Notes: generated by a model from the sequence alone, not told the origin. A DNA stretch of 64,000 bases from Niastella vici (GCF_002077945.1 NZ_LVYD01000058.1:496001-560000); one strand, 5' to 3'. Positions 37,228-45,836 are shown, counted from the first letter of the stretch. Numbers and translations: made by a program.

Positions 37228-38301
37228 ATGCATTGGTGGGAAAGGATCTTTATGGGGAATACGGTCTTGAACTGGATTATAGCCATCGGCATTGTTGTGG
37301 TTTCCTGGATGGTATTACGCATAGGCCGGCTGGTGTTCTTAAAACGGTTCAAACAATTTTCTACGCGTACGCGAACAACACTCGATGATTTTATTGTACA
37401 AATTACCGAAGGCGCCCTGCTGCCCGCTTTGTATTTAGGCGGCTTATATGCCGGCGTTTCTTACCTCACAGTAAGCGCCAAAGCAGACCAGCTGCTGCAT
37501 GTTGCAGTGATGGTCGTGATCACTTTTATCATTATCAAAACCATTACCTCGGCGCTGAACTATTTAATAAACCAGGCGCTGGGAAGTACTGCCGAAGACC
37601 TGGAGAGAAAAAAACAGGCACGGGGAATTATTCTTATTGTAAATGTGGTGTTATGGGTATTGGCCCTGGTATTCCTGATCAATAACCTGGGCTATAACAT
37701 AACCTCAGTAGTGACCGGACTGGGTATTGGCGGTGTGGCCATTGCGTTGGCATCGCAGAATATCCTCGGTGATCTGTTCAATTATTTTGTGATCTTCTTC
37801 GACAAGCCATTTGAAGTAGGCGATTTTATTATTGTAGATGATAAGATGGGGGCTATAGAATACATTGGGGTGAAGAGCACGCGCATCAGAACGTTGAGCG
37901 GCGAGCAGTTGATCTGTTCCAATACCAACCTGGTGAATGCCCGTATACATAATTACAAGCGGATGGAGAAACGGCGGGTAGTGTTTACATTTGGTATTCC
38001 CTACAATACCCCGCCTGAGAAAGTAGCCCGCATACCGGGGATGATAAAAGAGATCATTCAAAAACAGGAGACCACCACTTTCGACCGGGCGCATTTTTCG
38101 GCGTTCGGACAGTTCAGTCTGACCTTTGAAGTAGTGTATTACATTTTAAGTGCCGATTATACCTTGTATATGGACCGGCAGCAGGCTATTTACCTGGCCA
38201 TATTAAATTTATTTAAACGGGAGGGAATTTACTTCGCATATCCCACCCAAACGCTGATGATCAATGATACCCCGTTTATGCGGCCGGAGTTGAAAAGCTG
38301 A
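37228..38301 (+). CDS. MscS-family mechanosensitive ion channel
   Basis: 357 residues with about five membrane segments. The last is the pore helix and its MscS signature GLGIGGVAIALASQNILGDL, followed by the beta-domain (FDKPFEVGDFIIVDD, GVKSTRIRTLSGEQLICSN) and a mixed C-terminal domain. Releases solutes under osmotic downshock. Single gene. Confidence 0.93.
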   Translation: MHWWERIFMGNTVLNWIIAIGIVVVSWMVLRIGRLVFLKRFKQFSTRTRTTLDDFIVQITEGALLPALYLGGLYAGVSYLTVSAKADQLLHVAVMVVITFIIIKTITSALNYLINQALGSTAEDLERKKQARGIILIVNVVLWVLALVFLINNLGYNITSVVTGLGIGGVAIALASQNILGDLFNYFVIFFDKPFEVGDFIIVDDKMGAIEYIGVKSTRIRTLSGEQLICSNTNLVNARIHNYKRMEKRRVVFTFGIPYNTPPEKVARIPGMIKEIIQKQETTTFDRAHFSAFGQFSLTFEVVYYILSADYTLYMDRQQAIYLAILNLFKREGIYFAYPTQTLMINDTPFMRPELKS

Positions 38302-38331
38302 AAAAGTTTTTAAGATGTAGAATCATTTCCC

Positions 38332-38988
38332 CTATCTGTGCGATGCCAGATAAAATAATGTAAAGCTTATAGCCAGGCAAATGGTTGCCAACACCATCAT
38401 AATGCGGCCATGCATGCGGCTGGTTTTATCATACATTTTTACGGTGGTGCCGTTCTTTAACGTTTTTTTAGCCTGGTTAACAACGAGACCGGCCAAAAAG
38501 CCGCCAATGGCCAACTGAAAAAAGTAGGAGGCGCCCAGTAAACAGGCCAGGTAACCGAGGATGATCCAGATCAATTCCAGTTTCAAAGGTTGAAAGGTAC
38601 TCGCAGCTGCAGGGACCGCTGTGGGTACATGCGTCCTTTCCGCCAAAAGCGAAGCGGCAACCTGAATATCATAGGCGTTCCAGGAGGAAGGGTCGTTAAT
38701 GATCTCCCGCAATTCTTCAGTGGAGGAAGATTGCAGTACGTGTTCAAAACCAGGTTGCAACATATCGAATTTGGCCTGTTCGGCCAGCAGTCCGTTCAGG
38801 TCAGGAAACCGGTCGGTAGGAATTTGCAGCGCGAACATGGGGTCAACGCCTTCACTAAGAAAAACTTTATCGAGCTGGTTCACTTCATGTTCGAGTTTGC
38901 AGGGGATACCGTGTTGTTGTAAAAACGATATCAGGGCTTGCGCATCTTCTGGGGAATAGAACTTGGTGAAAGTTGCATATTGTGCCAT
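38332..38988 (-). CDS. DUF2007-like N-terminal domain protein with two or three C-terminal membrane helices
   Basis: 218 residues from the ATG at 38988 (the frame runs on upstream without need). The first 70 residues (FTKFYSPEDAQALISFLQQHGIPCKLE) match the DUF2007/putative signal-transducing fold; a helical middle part (EELREIINDPSSWNAYDIQVA) and hydrophobic segments follow (LIWIILGYLACLLGASYFF; MMVLATICLAISFTLFYLA). Function unknown. Divergent from the HAD gene. Confidence 0.65.
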   Translation of the reverse strand: MAQYATFTKFYSPEDAQALISFLQQHGIPCKLEHEVNQLDKVFLSEGVDPMFALQIPTDRFPDLNGLLAEQAKFDMLQPGFEHVLQSSSTEELREIINDPSSWNAYDIQVAASLLAERTHVPTAVPAAASTFQPLKLELIWIILGYLACLLGASYFFQLAIGGFLAGLVVNQAKKTLKNGTTVKMYDKTSRMHGRIMMVLATICLAISFTLFYLASHR

Positions 38989-39075
38989 AAGAGGAAGGGT
39001 ATGGGCACAAGATAATAAAAATTTTGGAAGGCGGCAATGGAGTTCGGCGGCAGGTGGATTGCGGCAGGAATAGAT

Positions 39076-39083
39076 TAACTTTG
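39076..39083 (+). promoter_or_regulatory. -7 box of the HAD gene promoter
   Basis: TAACTTTG matches TAnnTTTG, 16 bases before the ATG at 39099. The -33 region is weak. Confidence 0.5.
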
Positions 39084-39098
39084 AAACAAACCCGGACA

Positions 39099-39728
39099 AT
39101 GAGAAAAAAGGCTATAATATTCGATCTGGACAATACGATATTCCCGGTTCCGCAGATAGGATATACATTATTTGCACCTTTGTTTGCATTGATAGAGCAG
39201 GCGGGCTATCATGGTAATGAGATGGACCAGATAAAAGATGAAGTGATGCGAATGCCCTTTCAGCGGGTAGCACAAGAACATAATTTCAGCGAAACACTCA
39301 CCAATAAAAGCATTGAGCTGTTACAGGAGCTTGCTTATAACGGCGACATGGAATCGTATGAAGACTATGCCCACATACAACGACTGCCCCATGATAAATA
39401 TATAGTGACCACTGGTTTTCGAAAAATGCAACAAAGCAAGGTCGACCGGTTGGGACTGGCCAATGACTTCAAGGAAATTCACATCATAGACCCCACCACT
39501 ACCAAACAAACAAAGAAAGATGTATTTGCCGAGATCATGCACCGGCATGGATATAAACCCGAAGATGTGATGATCGTGGGCGATGATTTGCATTCAGAAA
39601 TAAAGGCGGCGCAGGAGCTGGGCGTATATGCGCTTTGGTATGATAAGGAAGAGCGGTATAAACCCGTGCCTGGCGTAAAGAAGATAAAGGATTATGGCGA
39701 GTTGTTGAAGGTGTTGGGCTCGTTGTAA
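39099..39728 (+). CDS. HAD-family hydrolase (phosphatase)
   Basis: 209 residues from the ATG at 39099, chosen because a TAnnTTTG box lies just upstream. HAD motifs: I, IFDLDNTIFP; II, VTTGF; III, Lys in DPTTTKQTKKDVF; IV, MIVGDDLHSEI. Helical cap between I and II. Likely a small-molecule phosphatase of the phosphoglycolate phosphatase type; substrate unknown. Confidence 0.88.
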   Translation: MRKKAIIFDLDNTIFPVPQIGYTLFAPLFALIEQAGYHGNEMDQIKDEVMRMPFQRVAQEHNFSETLTNKSIELLQELAYNGDMESYEDYAHIQRLPHDKYIVTTGFRKMQQSKVDRLGLANDFKEIHIIDPTTTKQTKKDVFAEIMHRHGYKPEDVMIVGDDLHSEIKAAQELGVYALWYDKEERYKPVPGVKKIKDYGELLKVLGSL

Positions 39729-39739
39729 GGGAATTGTAA

Positions 39740-39747
39740 TAGTTTTG
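39740..39747 (+). promoter_or_regulatory. -7 box before the truncated Fic gene
   Basis: TAGTTTTG, matching TAnnTTTG, 18 bases before the ATG at 39765. The short gene therefore seems to have its own promoter. Confidence 0.5.
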
Positions 39748-39764
39748 CGTACAATTTTCAGGAT

Positions 39765-40313
39765 ATGACCGGCTTTCAACCCACTAAAGATGATATTACC
39801 AGCCTGCAACAGGTAGTTACGGATTATGCCTATGCGCTGGATGTGCTGGACCAGTATGATCACCAGGTACTGGAGATCCGCGATACTACACCCGACGGAT
39901 TATACAAAATAACATATGAAGAAGCCATGTGGGCTATTCAGGGCCTGCGCGATAAATTTGGCGGAAGCGCACTGTTTGGTAATGAAAAAGACGAAAGCTT
40001 CCAGGGATCACTGGCGGCTATATATCAAACCTTCGACGGAAATTTCGTTTACCCCGGCATAGAAGAAAAAGCTGCGAACTTATTATACTTCGTTGTAAAG
40101 AACCATTCTTTCTCAGACGGCAACAAACGTATAGCTGCATTTTTGTTTGTATGGTTCCTGCAAAAGAATAACATCCTATACCATACTGATGGTTCAAAAC
40201 GCATTGCCGACAATGCATTGGTTGCTATAACACTGATGATCGCCGAAAGCAAACCGGAAGAAAAGGAGATGATGGTGAAGGTGGTGGTGAGTTTGGTGAA
40301 TTTGAAGAATTAA
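39765..40313 (+). CDS. Stand-alone Fic/Doc domain protein, truncated RhuM-Fic paralogue
   Basis: 182 residues, closely matching the C-terminal 180 residues of the next gene but lacking its RhuM part. Fic core HSFSDGNKRIAAF. The GNK (not GNG) variant is shared with Doc, which phosphorylates EF-Tu, whereas classic Fic proteins with GNGR AMPylate; activity here is inference. An inhibitory S/TxxxE(G/N) helix is not obvious. It appears to be a duplicate that lost the DNA-binding-like half and gained its own promoter. Confidence 0.75.
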   Translation: MTGFQPTKDDITSLQQVVTDYAYALDVLDQYDHQVLEIRDTTPDGLYKITYEEAMWAIQGLRDKFGGSALFGNEKDESFQGSLAAIYQTFDGNFVYPGIEEKAANLLYFVVKNHSFSDGNKRIAAFLFVWFLQKNNILYHTDGSKRIADNALVAITLMIAESKPEEKEMMVKVVVSLVNLKN

Positions 40314-40517
40314 ATAAAGATAATCTTACATCACAGGCAACTATTGAACCGCCAATAGTACAAATTTGCTTCGCGCTACAGCACTTCAAAAAAAATAACA
40401 ACATCGTTTGGTTTATAACACATGCCTGACTGTTATATATAAGGGGTGATTTCATTTTCGGTTAATGGATCGACATCGATTGATTTAATTTATTTGAAAT
40501 CGTAAAACCCTTGTAAA

Positions 40518-41498
40518 ATGGAAAGAATAGGTGAGATTTTTATATATCAGACTGCAGATGGGCAAACATCCATTGATGTAACATTAGAGAAAGAAACAGT
40601 TTGGCTTAGTCAGGAACAGATGGCTGAATTGTTTAGTAAATCCAAATCAACTATTAACGAACACATCAAAAGTATCTATAAGGAAGGAGAGCTTTTTGAA
40701 TCTGACACAAAAAGGAAATTCGGAAATTCCGAATTTTCTGACAAACCGACAAGTTATTACAGCCTTGATGTCATTATTTCAGTTGGATATAGGGTTAAAT
40801 CACAGCGCGGTATCCAATTCAGAATTTGGGCTAATCAAGTCTTAAAGAATTATCTTACAAAGGGTTATGCGATTGATAAAAAGCGTCTTCAAGACCAATC
40901 CCGCCAATTGGAAGAACTCAAACAAACCGTAAAGCTGTTAGAAAATGTTGTCGGCAATCATGAATTAACTTCCGATGAATCTTCCGGTTTGTTAAAGGTG
41001 GTTATTGACTATACCTATGCCCTGGATGTATTGGACCAATACGACCACCAGGTCTTAGAAATTCAGAACACTACTTCGGCCGAATTATTTAAGATCACTT
41101 ATCAGGAAGCCGTGTTGGCCATTAAAGGCTTGCGAGATAAGTTTGGAGGAAGCACTTTATTCGGTAATGAAAAAGACGAATCTTTTCAGGGATCGCTAGC
41201 CGCCATTTACCAGACTTTCGACGGGCATTACGTATATCCGAGTGTGGAAGAAAAGGCCGCCAACCTGTTATATTTTGTTATAAAGAACCACTCCTTCTCT
41301 GATGGCAACAAACGGATAGCTGCGTTTCTTTTTGTATGGTTCCTGGAGAAGAATCGTATTTTGTACAGGTCGAATGGTTCCAAACGTATAGCCGATAATG
41401 CGCTAGTAGCTATTACCCTGATGATTGCCGAAAGCAAACCAGAGGAAAAGGAGATGATGGTGAAGGTGGTGGTGAGTTTAATTAATTTGAAGAACTGA
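40518..41498 (+). CDS. rhuM: RhuM-family protein with C-terminal Fic/Doc domain
   Basis: 326 residues. N-terminal RhuM domain (about 1-125; VWLSQEQMAELFSKSKSTIN is a helix-turn-helix; YYSLDVIISVGYRVKSQRG is the family block), a coiled-coil linker (about 125-160) and a Fic/Doc domain (about 165-326; HSFSDGNKRIAAF). RhuM proteins are often found in type I restriction and other mobile defence loci. Codons 66-74 form a 27-bp palindrome (see 40713-40739), and a 27-bp palindrome begins just after the stop. Confidence 0.88.
   Translation: MERIGEIFIYQTADGQTSIDVTLEKETVWLSQEQMAELFSKSKSTINEHIKSIYKEGELFESDTKRKFGNSEFSDKPTSYYSLDVIISVGYRVKSQRGIQFRIWANQVLKNYLTKGYAIDKKRLQDQSRQLEELKQTVKLLENVVGNHELTSDESSGLLKVVIDYTYALDVLDQYDHQVLEIQNTTSAELFKITYQEAVLAIKGLRDKFGGSTLFGNEKDESFQGSLAAIYQTFDGHYVYPSVEEKAANLLYFVIKNHSFSDGNKRIAAFLFVWFLEKNRILYRSNGSKRIADNALVAITLMIAESKPEEKEMMVKVVVSLINLKN
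40713..40739. repeat. 27-bp palindrome inside rhuM (9 whole codons)
   Basis: Arms AGGAAATTCGG and CCGAATTTTCT with centre AAATT; 10 of 11 pairs are perfect and one is G-T. It codes RKFGNSEFS, a segment that I recall as variable in RhuM proteins. Same 11-5-11 geometry as the intergenic palindromes. Confidence 0.75.
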
Positions 41499-41499
41499 G

Positions 41500-41526
41500 C
41501 AACTGTCAGGAATTTCCTGACAGTTG
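41500..41526. repeat. 27-bp palindrome between convergent rhuM and nmrA-like genes
   Basis: Arms CAACTGTCAGG (41500-41510) and CCTGACAGTTG (41516-41526), centre AATTT. Perfect. It starts 1 base after the rhuM stop. It could act as a two-way hairpin terminator, though there is no T-tract. Confidence 0.85.
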
Positions 41527-41542
41527 TAGTAGAGGGAGGTGC

Positions 41543-42496
41543 TCAATACGAAAGTTTTTGACCTTGCCAACCTGTGGTGCGCAGAAATTGTTCCCAACTG
41601 AGGCTGTCGGGGTTTATTTGTCGGCTCCATAGCAGATCGCGGTCCTTTTTGAAATAGCCATACTCAACTGCGTACGTTACCATTCCCAAAATTTCATGCA
41701 CTAAGGTCTCGTTTGAACCAATTTCCGGGAAATGATGAAGCAAACTCGCCCGTGTGAACGCAGAACTATATTCAGCCTTCTTACCTGTGACCTGGATGAA
41801 AGTATCGACCATTTCCTGGGGTGAGATAATATCGCCGATAACTGGCAGTGACTTACCAGCGTACTTACCTGGATTCGAAAAAATTTCCAAAACAGCCGGA
41901 CCAGTAGCCGTAAGCGGATCAACAAATGGTGCCCGGAAGTCTTTGGGTAAATAGATCGGAAACACCAATGTATCGCCTTTCATAGCAGGTGGATAAAATT
42001 CAAGCAGATTGGTGTAAAAGAAAGCCATATAAATAAACGAGCTGGTGACAGGTAGCGTACGAATATATTCTTCGATGTTGGCCTTGTCTGTAAAATGAGG
42101 CGCAAACATTTTTCCATCCGTAATTTTATCTACATTTTCCAGGCTGCTGAAGATAATATGCTGTACGCCTGCTTCAACCGCCGCATCTGCCAACTGTTTA
42201 CCCAACTCCATTTCATGAGTGGCGGGTGGAATAATGCCAGGAGTCAGCATGAAAACACCCGCTGAGCCAAGGAATGCTTTCACAAAGTCTTTTTTATAAC
42301 CCAGATCAAGCGGTACATTCACCAGTTCGGCTCCCTGTTCTATCAAACCAAGCGCTTCCGGTGAATCAACGCGACGGGTGATACCGCGTACCCGGTAACG
42401 CCCGCTTTGTAATAAAGTGCGGGCAGCACTGCGCCCTTGCTTACCCAAAACGCCAACGATAGTAATGAGGGGTTTATCTTTTAAACTAAATGCCAT
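41543..42496 (-). CDS. NmrA-like NAD(P)-binding protein
   Basis: 317 residues. N-terminal Rossmann motif ITIVGVLGKQGRSAARTLL (GxxGxxG type) and the NmrA/HSCARG layout of atypical short-chain dehydrogenases (HIIFSSLENVDKIT, SFIYMAFFYTNLLEFYPPAM). Probably a redox or quinone-type sensor/reductase. Divergent from an HxlR regulator, a common pairing. Confidence 0.85.
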   Translation of the reverse strand: MAFSLKDKPLITIVGVLGKQGRSAARTLLQSGRYRVRGITRRVDSPEALGLIEQGAELVNVPLDLGYKKDFVKAFLGSAGVFMLTPGIIPPATHEMELGKQLADAAVEAGVQHIIFSSLENVDKITDGKMFAPHFTDKANIEEYIRTLPVTSSFIYMAFFYTNLLEFYPPAMKGDTLVFPIYLPKDFRAPFVDPLTATGPAVLEIFSNPGKYAGKSLPVIGDIISPQEMVDTFIQVTGKKAEYSSAFTRASLLHHFPEIGSNETLVHEILGMVTYAVEYGYFKKDRDLLWSRQINPDSLSWEQFLRTTGWQGQKLSY

Positions 42497-42518
42497 GTTT
42501 TCTGTTATTGAATTTTAG

Positions 42519-42546
42519 AACTATAAAAAATATAGTTGCAAAACTA
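42519..42546 (-). promoter_or_regulatory. Promoter and operator-like palindrome of the NmrA-like gene
   Basis: Minus-strand -7 box TAGTTTTG (42546-42539) with a TTG about 20 bases upstream. The palindrome AACTATA/TATAGTT (42519-42537) covers the expected start site, where a repressor would block transcription. Confidence 0.5.
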
Positions 42547-42572
42547 TTTACGGGGCAATAGATTTACAATAA

Positions 42573-42588
42573 CTATCCATTTGGATAG
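42573..42588. promoter_or_regulatory. Second operator-like palindrome in the divergent promoter region
   Basis: CTATCC, ATTT, GGATAG, 18 bases before the HxlR start. It shares the ACTAT core with the palindrome at 42519. Probable HxlR binding site. Confidence 0.45.
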
Positions 42589-42605
42589 CTTTTAAAATAA
42601 ATGTT

Positions 42606-42983
42606 ATGGGAATAGAATGTAAGAGTGATTTTATAAAAATCAATAATAAATTATACCCTTGCACGGTGAGTGCAGCGATGGATCTTGTCGGCGGAAAGTG
42701 GAAAGCGGTTATTCTATATCATTTAAAGGATGCCCATAAACGATATAGTGAGTTGAGAAAGGAAATGCCTGGCGTTACAGAACGAACATTGAGTTTGCAA
42801 TTAAAACAGTTAGAGGAAGACGCGTTGATTTCAAGGCAGGTTTTTGGAAAAAAGCCGCCCATTAAAGTTGTTTATAGTTTAACAGATTTTGGCAAAACGT
42901 TCACTCCTGTATTGGCAGCAATACTTGAGTGGGGAAATCAGATAGCTGAGGAAAGAGGGGAATTTGTCGGGAATGCTTTATGA
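42606..42983 (+). CDS. HxlR-family winged-helix regulator
   Basis: 125 residues: family hallmark CTVSAAMDLVGGKWKAVILY with Cys19 (redox-sensing in some members), then the winged helix (RYSELRKEMPGVTERTLSLQ, LEEDALISRQVF). Likely controls itself and the divergent NmrA-like gene. Confidence 0.92.
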   Translation: MGIECKSDFIKINNKLYPCTVSAAMDLVGGKWKAVILYHLKDAHKRYSELRKEMPGVTERTLSLQLKQLEEDALISRQVFGKKPPIKVVYSLTDFGKTFTPVLAAILEWGNQIAEERGEFVGNAL

Positions 42984-43477
42984 CCTGGCGACTATGTGGC
43001 ATTTTGTCAAGGTGATATTTAAAATAGTCAGGTTCTCACCAGAAGTTGTTAAAGATATGCCCTCTCGTACTAACTATACGGCGTCCGGGACTTAAAATGC
43101 GATATCCAGATCTAAAGATGCCGCATTTTGATCGAACTTTTTTGCATCCAGATCCAACTATAGTGCATCGCCGCTTAACTTTGAGCCATAAGAACATAAA
43201 AATGAGACACGAGTAGCTAATTTAAAGGTATAAGTTGCAAACCTATAACACAAAGTTGAAACAGGAAGCTGCATAATTTGGTACTGATACCACATAATTG
43301 GCTACTGACGTTCCATAATGAAATCTGGATACAATATAATGAGTCCTGGATTTACAATAACGATACCGGGATAATGCATAGTTGGCACAGAAAATTGTAT
43401 TTATACTTCCGGATGGTGCAAACAGTTAAGTAGAGACAATTAATTATATTGTGCTACCAAAATTCAGGATCTCACAT
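42984..43477. other. Non-coding stretch with degenerate repeats
   Basis: About 490 bases without a credible gene. It contains repeated words such as ATCCAGATC (two places in 43100-43165) and CATAATTTGG / CATAATTGGC / CATAATG spaced by about 20-25 bases (43270-43385). This style recalls the multi-repeat ends of IS21-type elements, but no istA/istB frame is present, so at most it is a scar. Confidence 0.3.
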
Positions 43478-44110
43478 ATGGATAAAAAGTGCAATGCCTT
43501 ACTGCAGATAATTATTTTACAAATTCTTGTTACCGTTATATTTGGTTGTCAAAGTGCAGTTACTGAAAGCGCTTCGAAACCTGTAGAACCCCAAAAAGAA
43601 GTTGATAGCGAAAATAAAACGGCCGCAAAAAAAATAGAACCAAAGAAAGAAGTTGATAACGGAGATGAAAGTGAATTAAACGATATTCTTGCAGACTTCA
43701 TGGAAATGAACGATAAGCCTTATTTACATGATACCCTGTTGATGATTGACAAGGATAGTTTTATTGTTTCTATAAAGCATTTACAAATCTACGAAGACAC
43801 TATAGTTGTTCCCAAAAAGTATGTTGAAATGTACAAGCTCGAAAGCTTTAGTACTTTTGCTTTTAAAACGTCGGTTACCATAAAGAAAAACGGGAAGGTC
43901 ATTATGCAAAGAAATATTTTGAAAGATGACTTTCAGCAATATCTTGATCCCTCATTAAAAAGCTATGCGGTATTGCTTTATCCATATGTCGTCACCAGGC
44001 AGGGCCACATTGAGATCCATCACAGTATCAGCATTCCATTGACAGATGTAGGAATTGGAGTATCGACTACGATCGATAAGAATGGGAACGTTGAGTTTAT
44101 GCGGAACTGA
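43478..44110 (+). CDS. Hypothetical lipoprotein
   Basis: 210 residues from the ATG at 43478, which begins the signal peptide; lipobox at Cys24 (VIFGC). A charged linker holds two copies of EP(Q/K)KEVD. The folded part (about 70-210) is beta-rich, with a C-terminal strand HIEIHHSISIPLTDVGIGVS. Not recognised. Codon use looks more AT-rich than the PUL genes. Confidence 0.5.
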   Translation: MDKKCNALLQIIILQILVTVIFGCQSAVTESASKPVEPQKEVDSENKTAAKKIEPKKEVDNGDESELNDILADFMEMNDKPYLHDTLLMIDKDSFIVSIKHLQIYEDTIVVPKKYVEMYKLESFSTFAFKTSVTIKKNGKVIMQRNILKDDFQQYLDPSLKSYAVLLYPYVVTRQGHIEIHHSISIPLTDVGIGVSTTIDKNGNVEFMRN

Positions 44111-44471
44111 TGGGATAATACTCACCAATGCAATTTTCATAACTCATTGATCCGCTTGGTCTGGCCACATGAATGTGTATGCTTTACGTTATTTATTCAA
44201 TTAAATGTACTCTCTTCATTAACTGGGATAGATAATCGAATAATACATATATTTGGTTTTACATCTAAAAGGTCCGTTAAGACTCTCTGATTTTGTCGCA
44301 CCCCACATAACCCATCGACAGGGACAAACCAACCACTTCAGTGCATTAGACTACTTGTGCAAGCTTTTATGTCTTGCCAATAGGACTATTGTAGCTAATT
44401 AAATTTCTGATTTAACACATGGCGCACTGAGATGGGCGCCAGGCAGGAGTATTTACTTAAAATTTCATAGC
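44111..44471. other. Intergenic region without recognisable content
   Basis: 361 AT-rich bases before the PAAR gene. No open frame, clear terminator or convincing promoter box was seen. Confidence 0.5.
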
Positions 44472-45323
44472 TTGGGTAAACCAGCAGCACGAATAGGCGA
44501 TATGCATGATTGTCCGGCCGTATCACCGGCAGGCGTACTGCATGTGGGCGGACCAATTGTTGGTCCGGGTAGTACAACAGTATATATAGAAGGATTGCCA
44601 GCGGCTACAGCAGGGGATGCGTGCTTTTGTGTTGGCGAGCCAGATAAAATAGTCTCCGGTTCAACAGGTGTATTTATAGAGGGAAAGGCGGCTGTGCGCC
44701 AGGGAGATCGATGCGCGCATGGCGGGGTGGTAGTAGGAGGGAGTGGAACGGTGGAGATTGGGGAGCGGATGGGGGCGTTGGGAGTGCCAGGGTTTGGAAA
44801 TGTTGATGATAATTTTATAGAACCTTCTGAAGAACAAAAAAAGGTAATAATAAACCAGGCAATCAAGGATTGCGTAAGCTTGCTGGAAAGAAAGCTGGAG
44901 TTATTACAAGATGAAGACCCGAATACACTTTCGCAGTTTAAGGATTGGTTTGGAAGCGATGATCATGAGTCGAAGCAAAAAATTTTATCAAGGATTAGCA
45001 GGGCGTTGGCGGTGAGCAAAAATTTGACTGAAGCTAACTTTGCACCAATTAAAAATGAAAAGGCTAAAAAAGAAGATTATGCTAATGCTTATCATGAAGA
45101 TGAATCGCATAAAATCCTTCTTGGAGACTTATTTTGGAAGGCTGATGCTAAAGGAAAATGTTCTCAAGCATCGGTCATAGTTCATGAGTTGTCTCACTTT
45201 GACGATATTGGACCAACAGAAGATGTTATTTATGGAGAGGAACGTTGTTTAAAGTTAGCAAAGGATTATCCGCATCTGGCTTTGTCAAATGCCGACTCAT
45301 TTGAGTTTTTTATAATAGCGTGA
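44472..45323 (+). CDS. PAAR-tip effector with M35 (aspzincin) metallopeptidase domain
   Basis: 283 residues from a TTG, the only start that puts the PAAR motif (MGKPAARIGDMHDCP) at the N-terminus; no in-frame ATG lies upstream. Residues 1-100 form a PAAR repeat domain, the sharpened tip of contractile injection systems. Residues 120-283 carry the aspzincin signature: HELSH (238-242), GPTEDVIYG (247-255, cf. GTxDxxYG with the third zinc ligand Asp) and NADSFEFF (273-280). This is predicted to be a toxic endopeptidase (peptidyl-Lys type in known members) carried by a type VI-like system. No T6SS structural genes lie in the window. The next gene is the likely immunity protein. Confidence 0.85.
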   Translation: MGKPAARIGDMHDCPAVSPAGVLHVGGPIVGPGSTTVYIEGLPAATAGDACFCVGEPDKIVSGSTGVFIEGKAAVRQGDRCAHGGVVVGGSGTVEIGERMGALGVPGFGNVDDNFIEPSEEQKKVIINQAIKDCVSLLERKLELLQDEDPNTLSQFKDWFGSDDHESKQKILSRISRALAVSKNLTEANFAPIKNEKAKKEDYANAYHEDESHKILLGDLFWKADAKGKCSQASVIVHELSHFDDIGPTEDVIYGEERCLKLAKDYPHLALSNADSFEFFIIA

Positions 45324-45355
45324 TGTGCCGAGGGGGTAAAAATTTTGAATATTAA

Positions 45356-45769
45356 ATGTATATGTTTATGGTAAAAAAGTTTGTTGATATTCACCTGACA
45401 GTTGATATAATTACGGATTTATTGCTTGCTCATGTACAGTTTCTAAATAATTCAGATAAGGAAATATATTTAGATACAAAAACGATTTGTAGTGATAATA
45501 GAACAACCAGAAGCGTGTTTGATATCACAGACGAACATCAGAATAAAGTTAAGTATAAGGGAGTTTTAGTAAAACGTGTAGTTGTTCCTGAGGACTATAT
45601 ATCATTGAAAGTTGGCGAAAAAATAGAAGCTCAGATCGTTTTAAATGAAGTATATAAGTTAGAAAAGGGCAATAAGTATAATATTCAATATTCTGTTTTT
45701 CACCCTACTTATATGGATGAAGCGGGTTTTACGAAATTGGAATCTAATAAGGTGGAAGTTAGTTATTAA
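45356..45769 (+). CDS. Probable immunity protein for the M35 effector
   Basis: 137 residues; ATGs at 45356, 45362 and 45368 all possible. No signal peptide. It is a small beta-sandwich. The stretch KVKYKGVLVKRVVVPEDYIS, the following LKVGEKIEAQIVLNEVYKL and YNIQYSVF resemble the Ig-like N-terminal domain that precedes the catalytic domain in many secreted M35 peptidases (pattern Y.G..VKR....DY..L..G). It starts 33 bases after the effector. A free copy of a propeptide-like domain is a natural inhibitor; this is inference from similarity remembered, not searched. Confidence 0.6.
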   Translation: MYMFMVKKFVDIHLTVDIITDLLLAHVQFLNNSDKEIYLDTKTICSDNRTTRSVFDITDEHQNKVKYKGVLVKRVVVPEDYISLKVGEKIEAQIVLNEVYKLEKGNKYNIQYSVFHPTYMDEAGFTKLESNKVEVSY

Positions 45770-45836
45770 TGGCTGTAAAGAGAATGTTTCTAGTTAGGCA
45801 ACTGTTCGGAGATTTCAATACTAACTTGCTTACAAA

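Noticed and set aside
39024-39098. Upstream start for the HAD gene
   Set aside because: The extra residues precede the HAD motif without similarity and would overlap the TAnnTTTG box.
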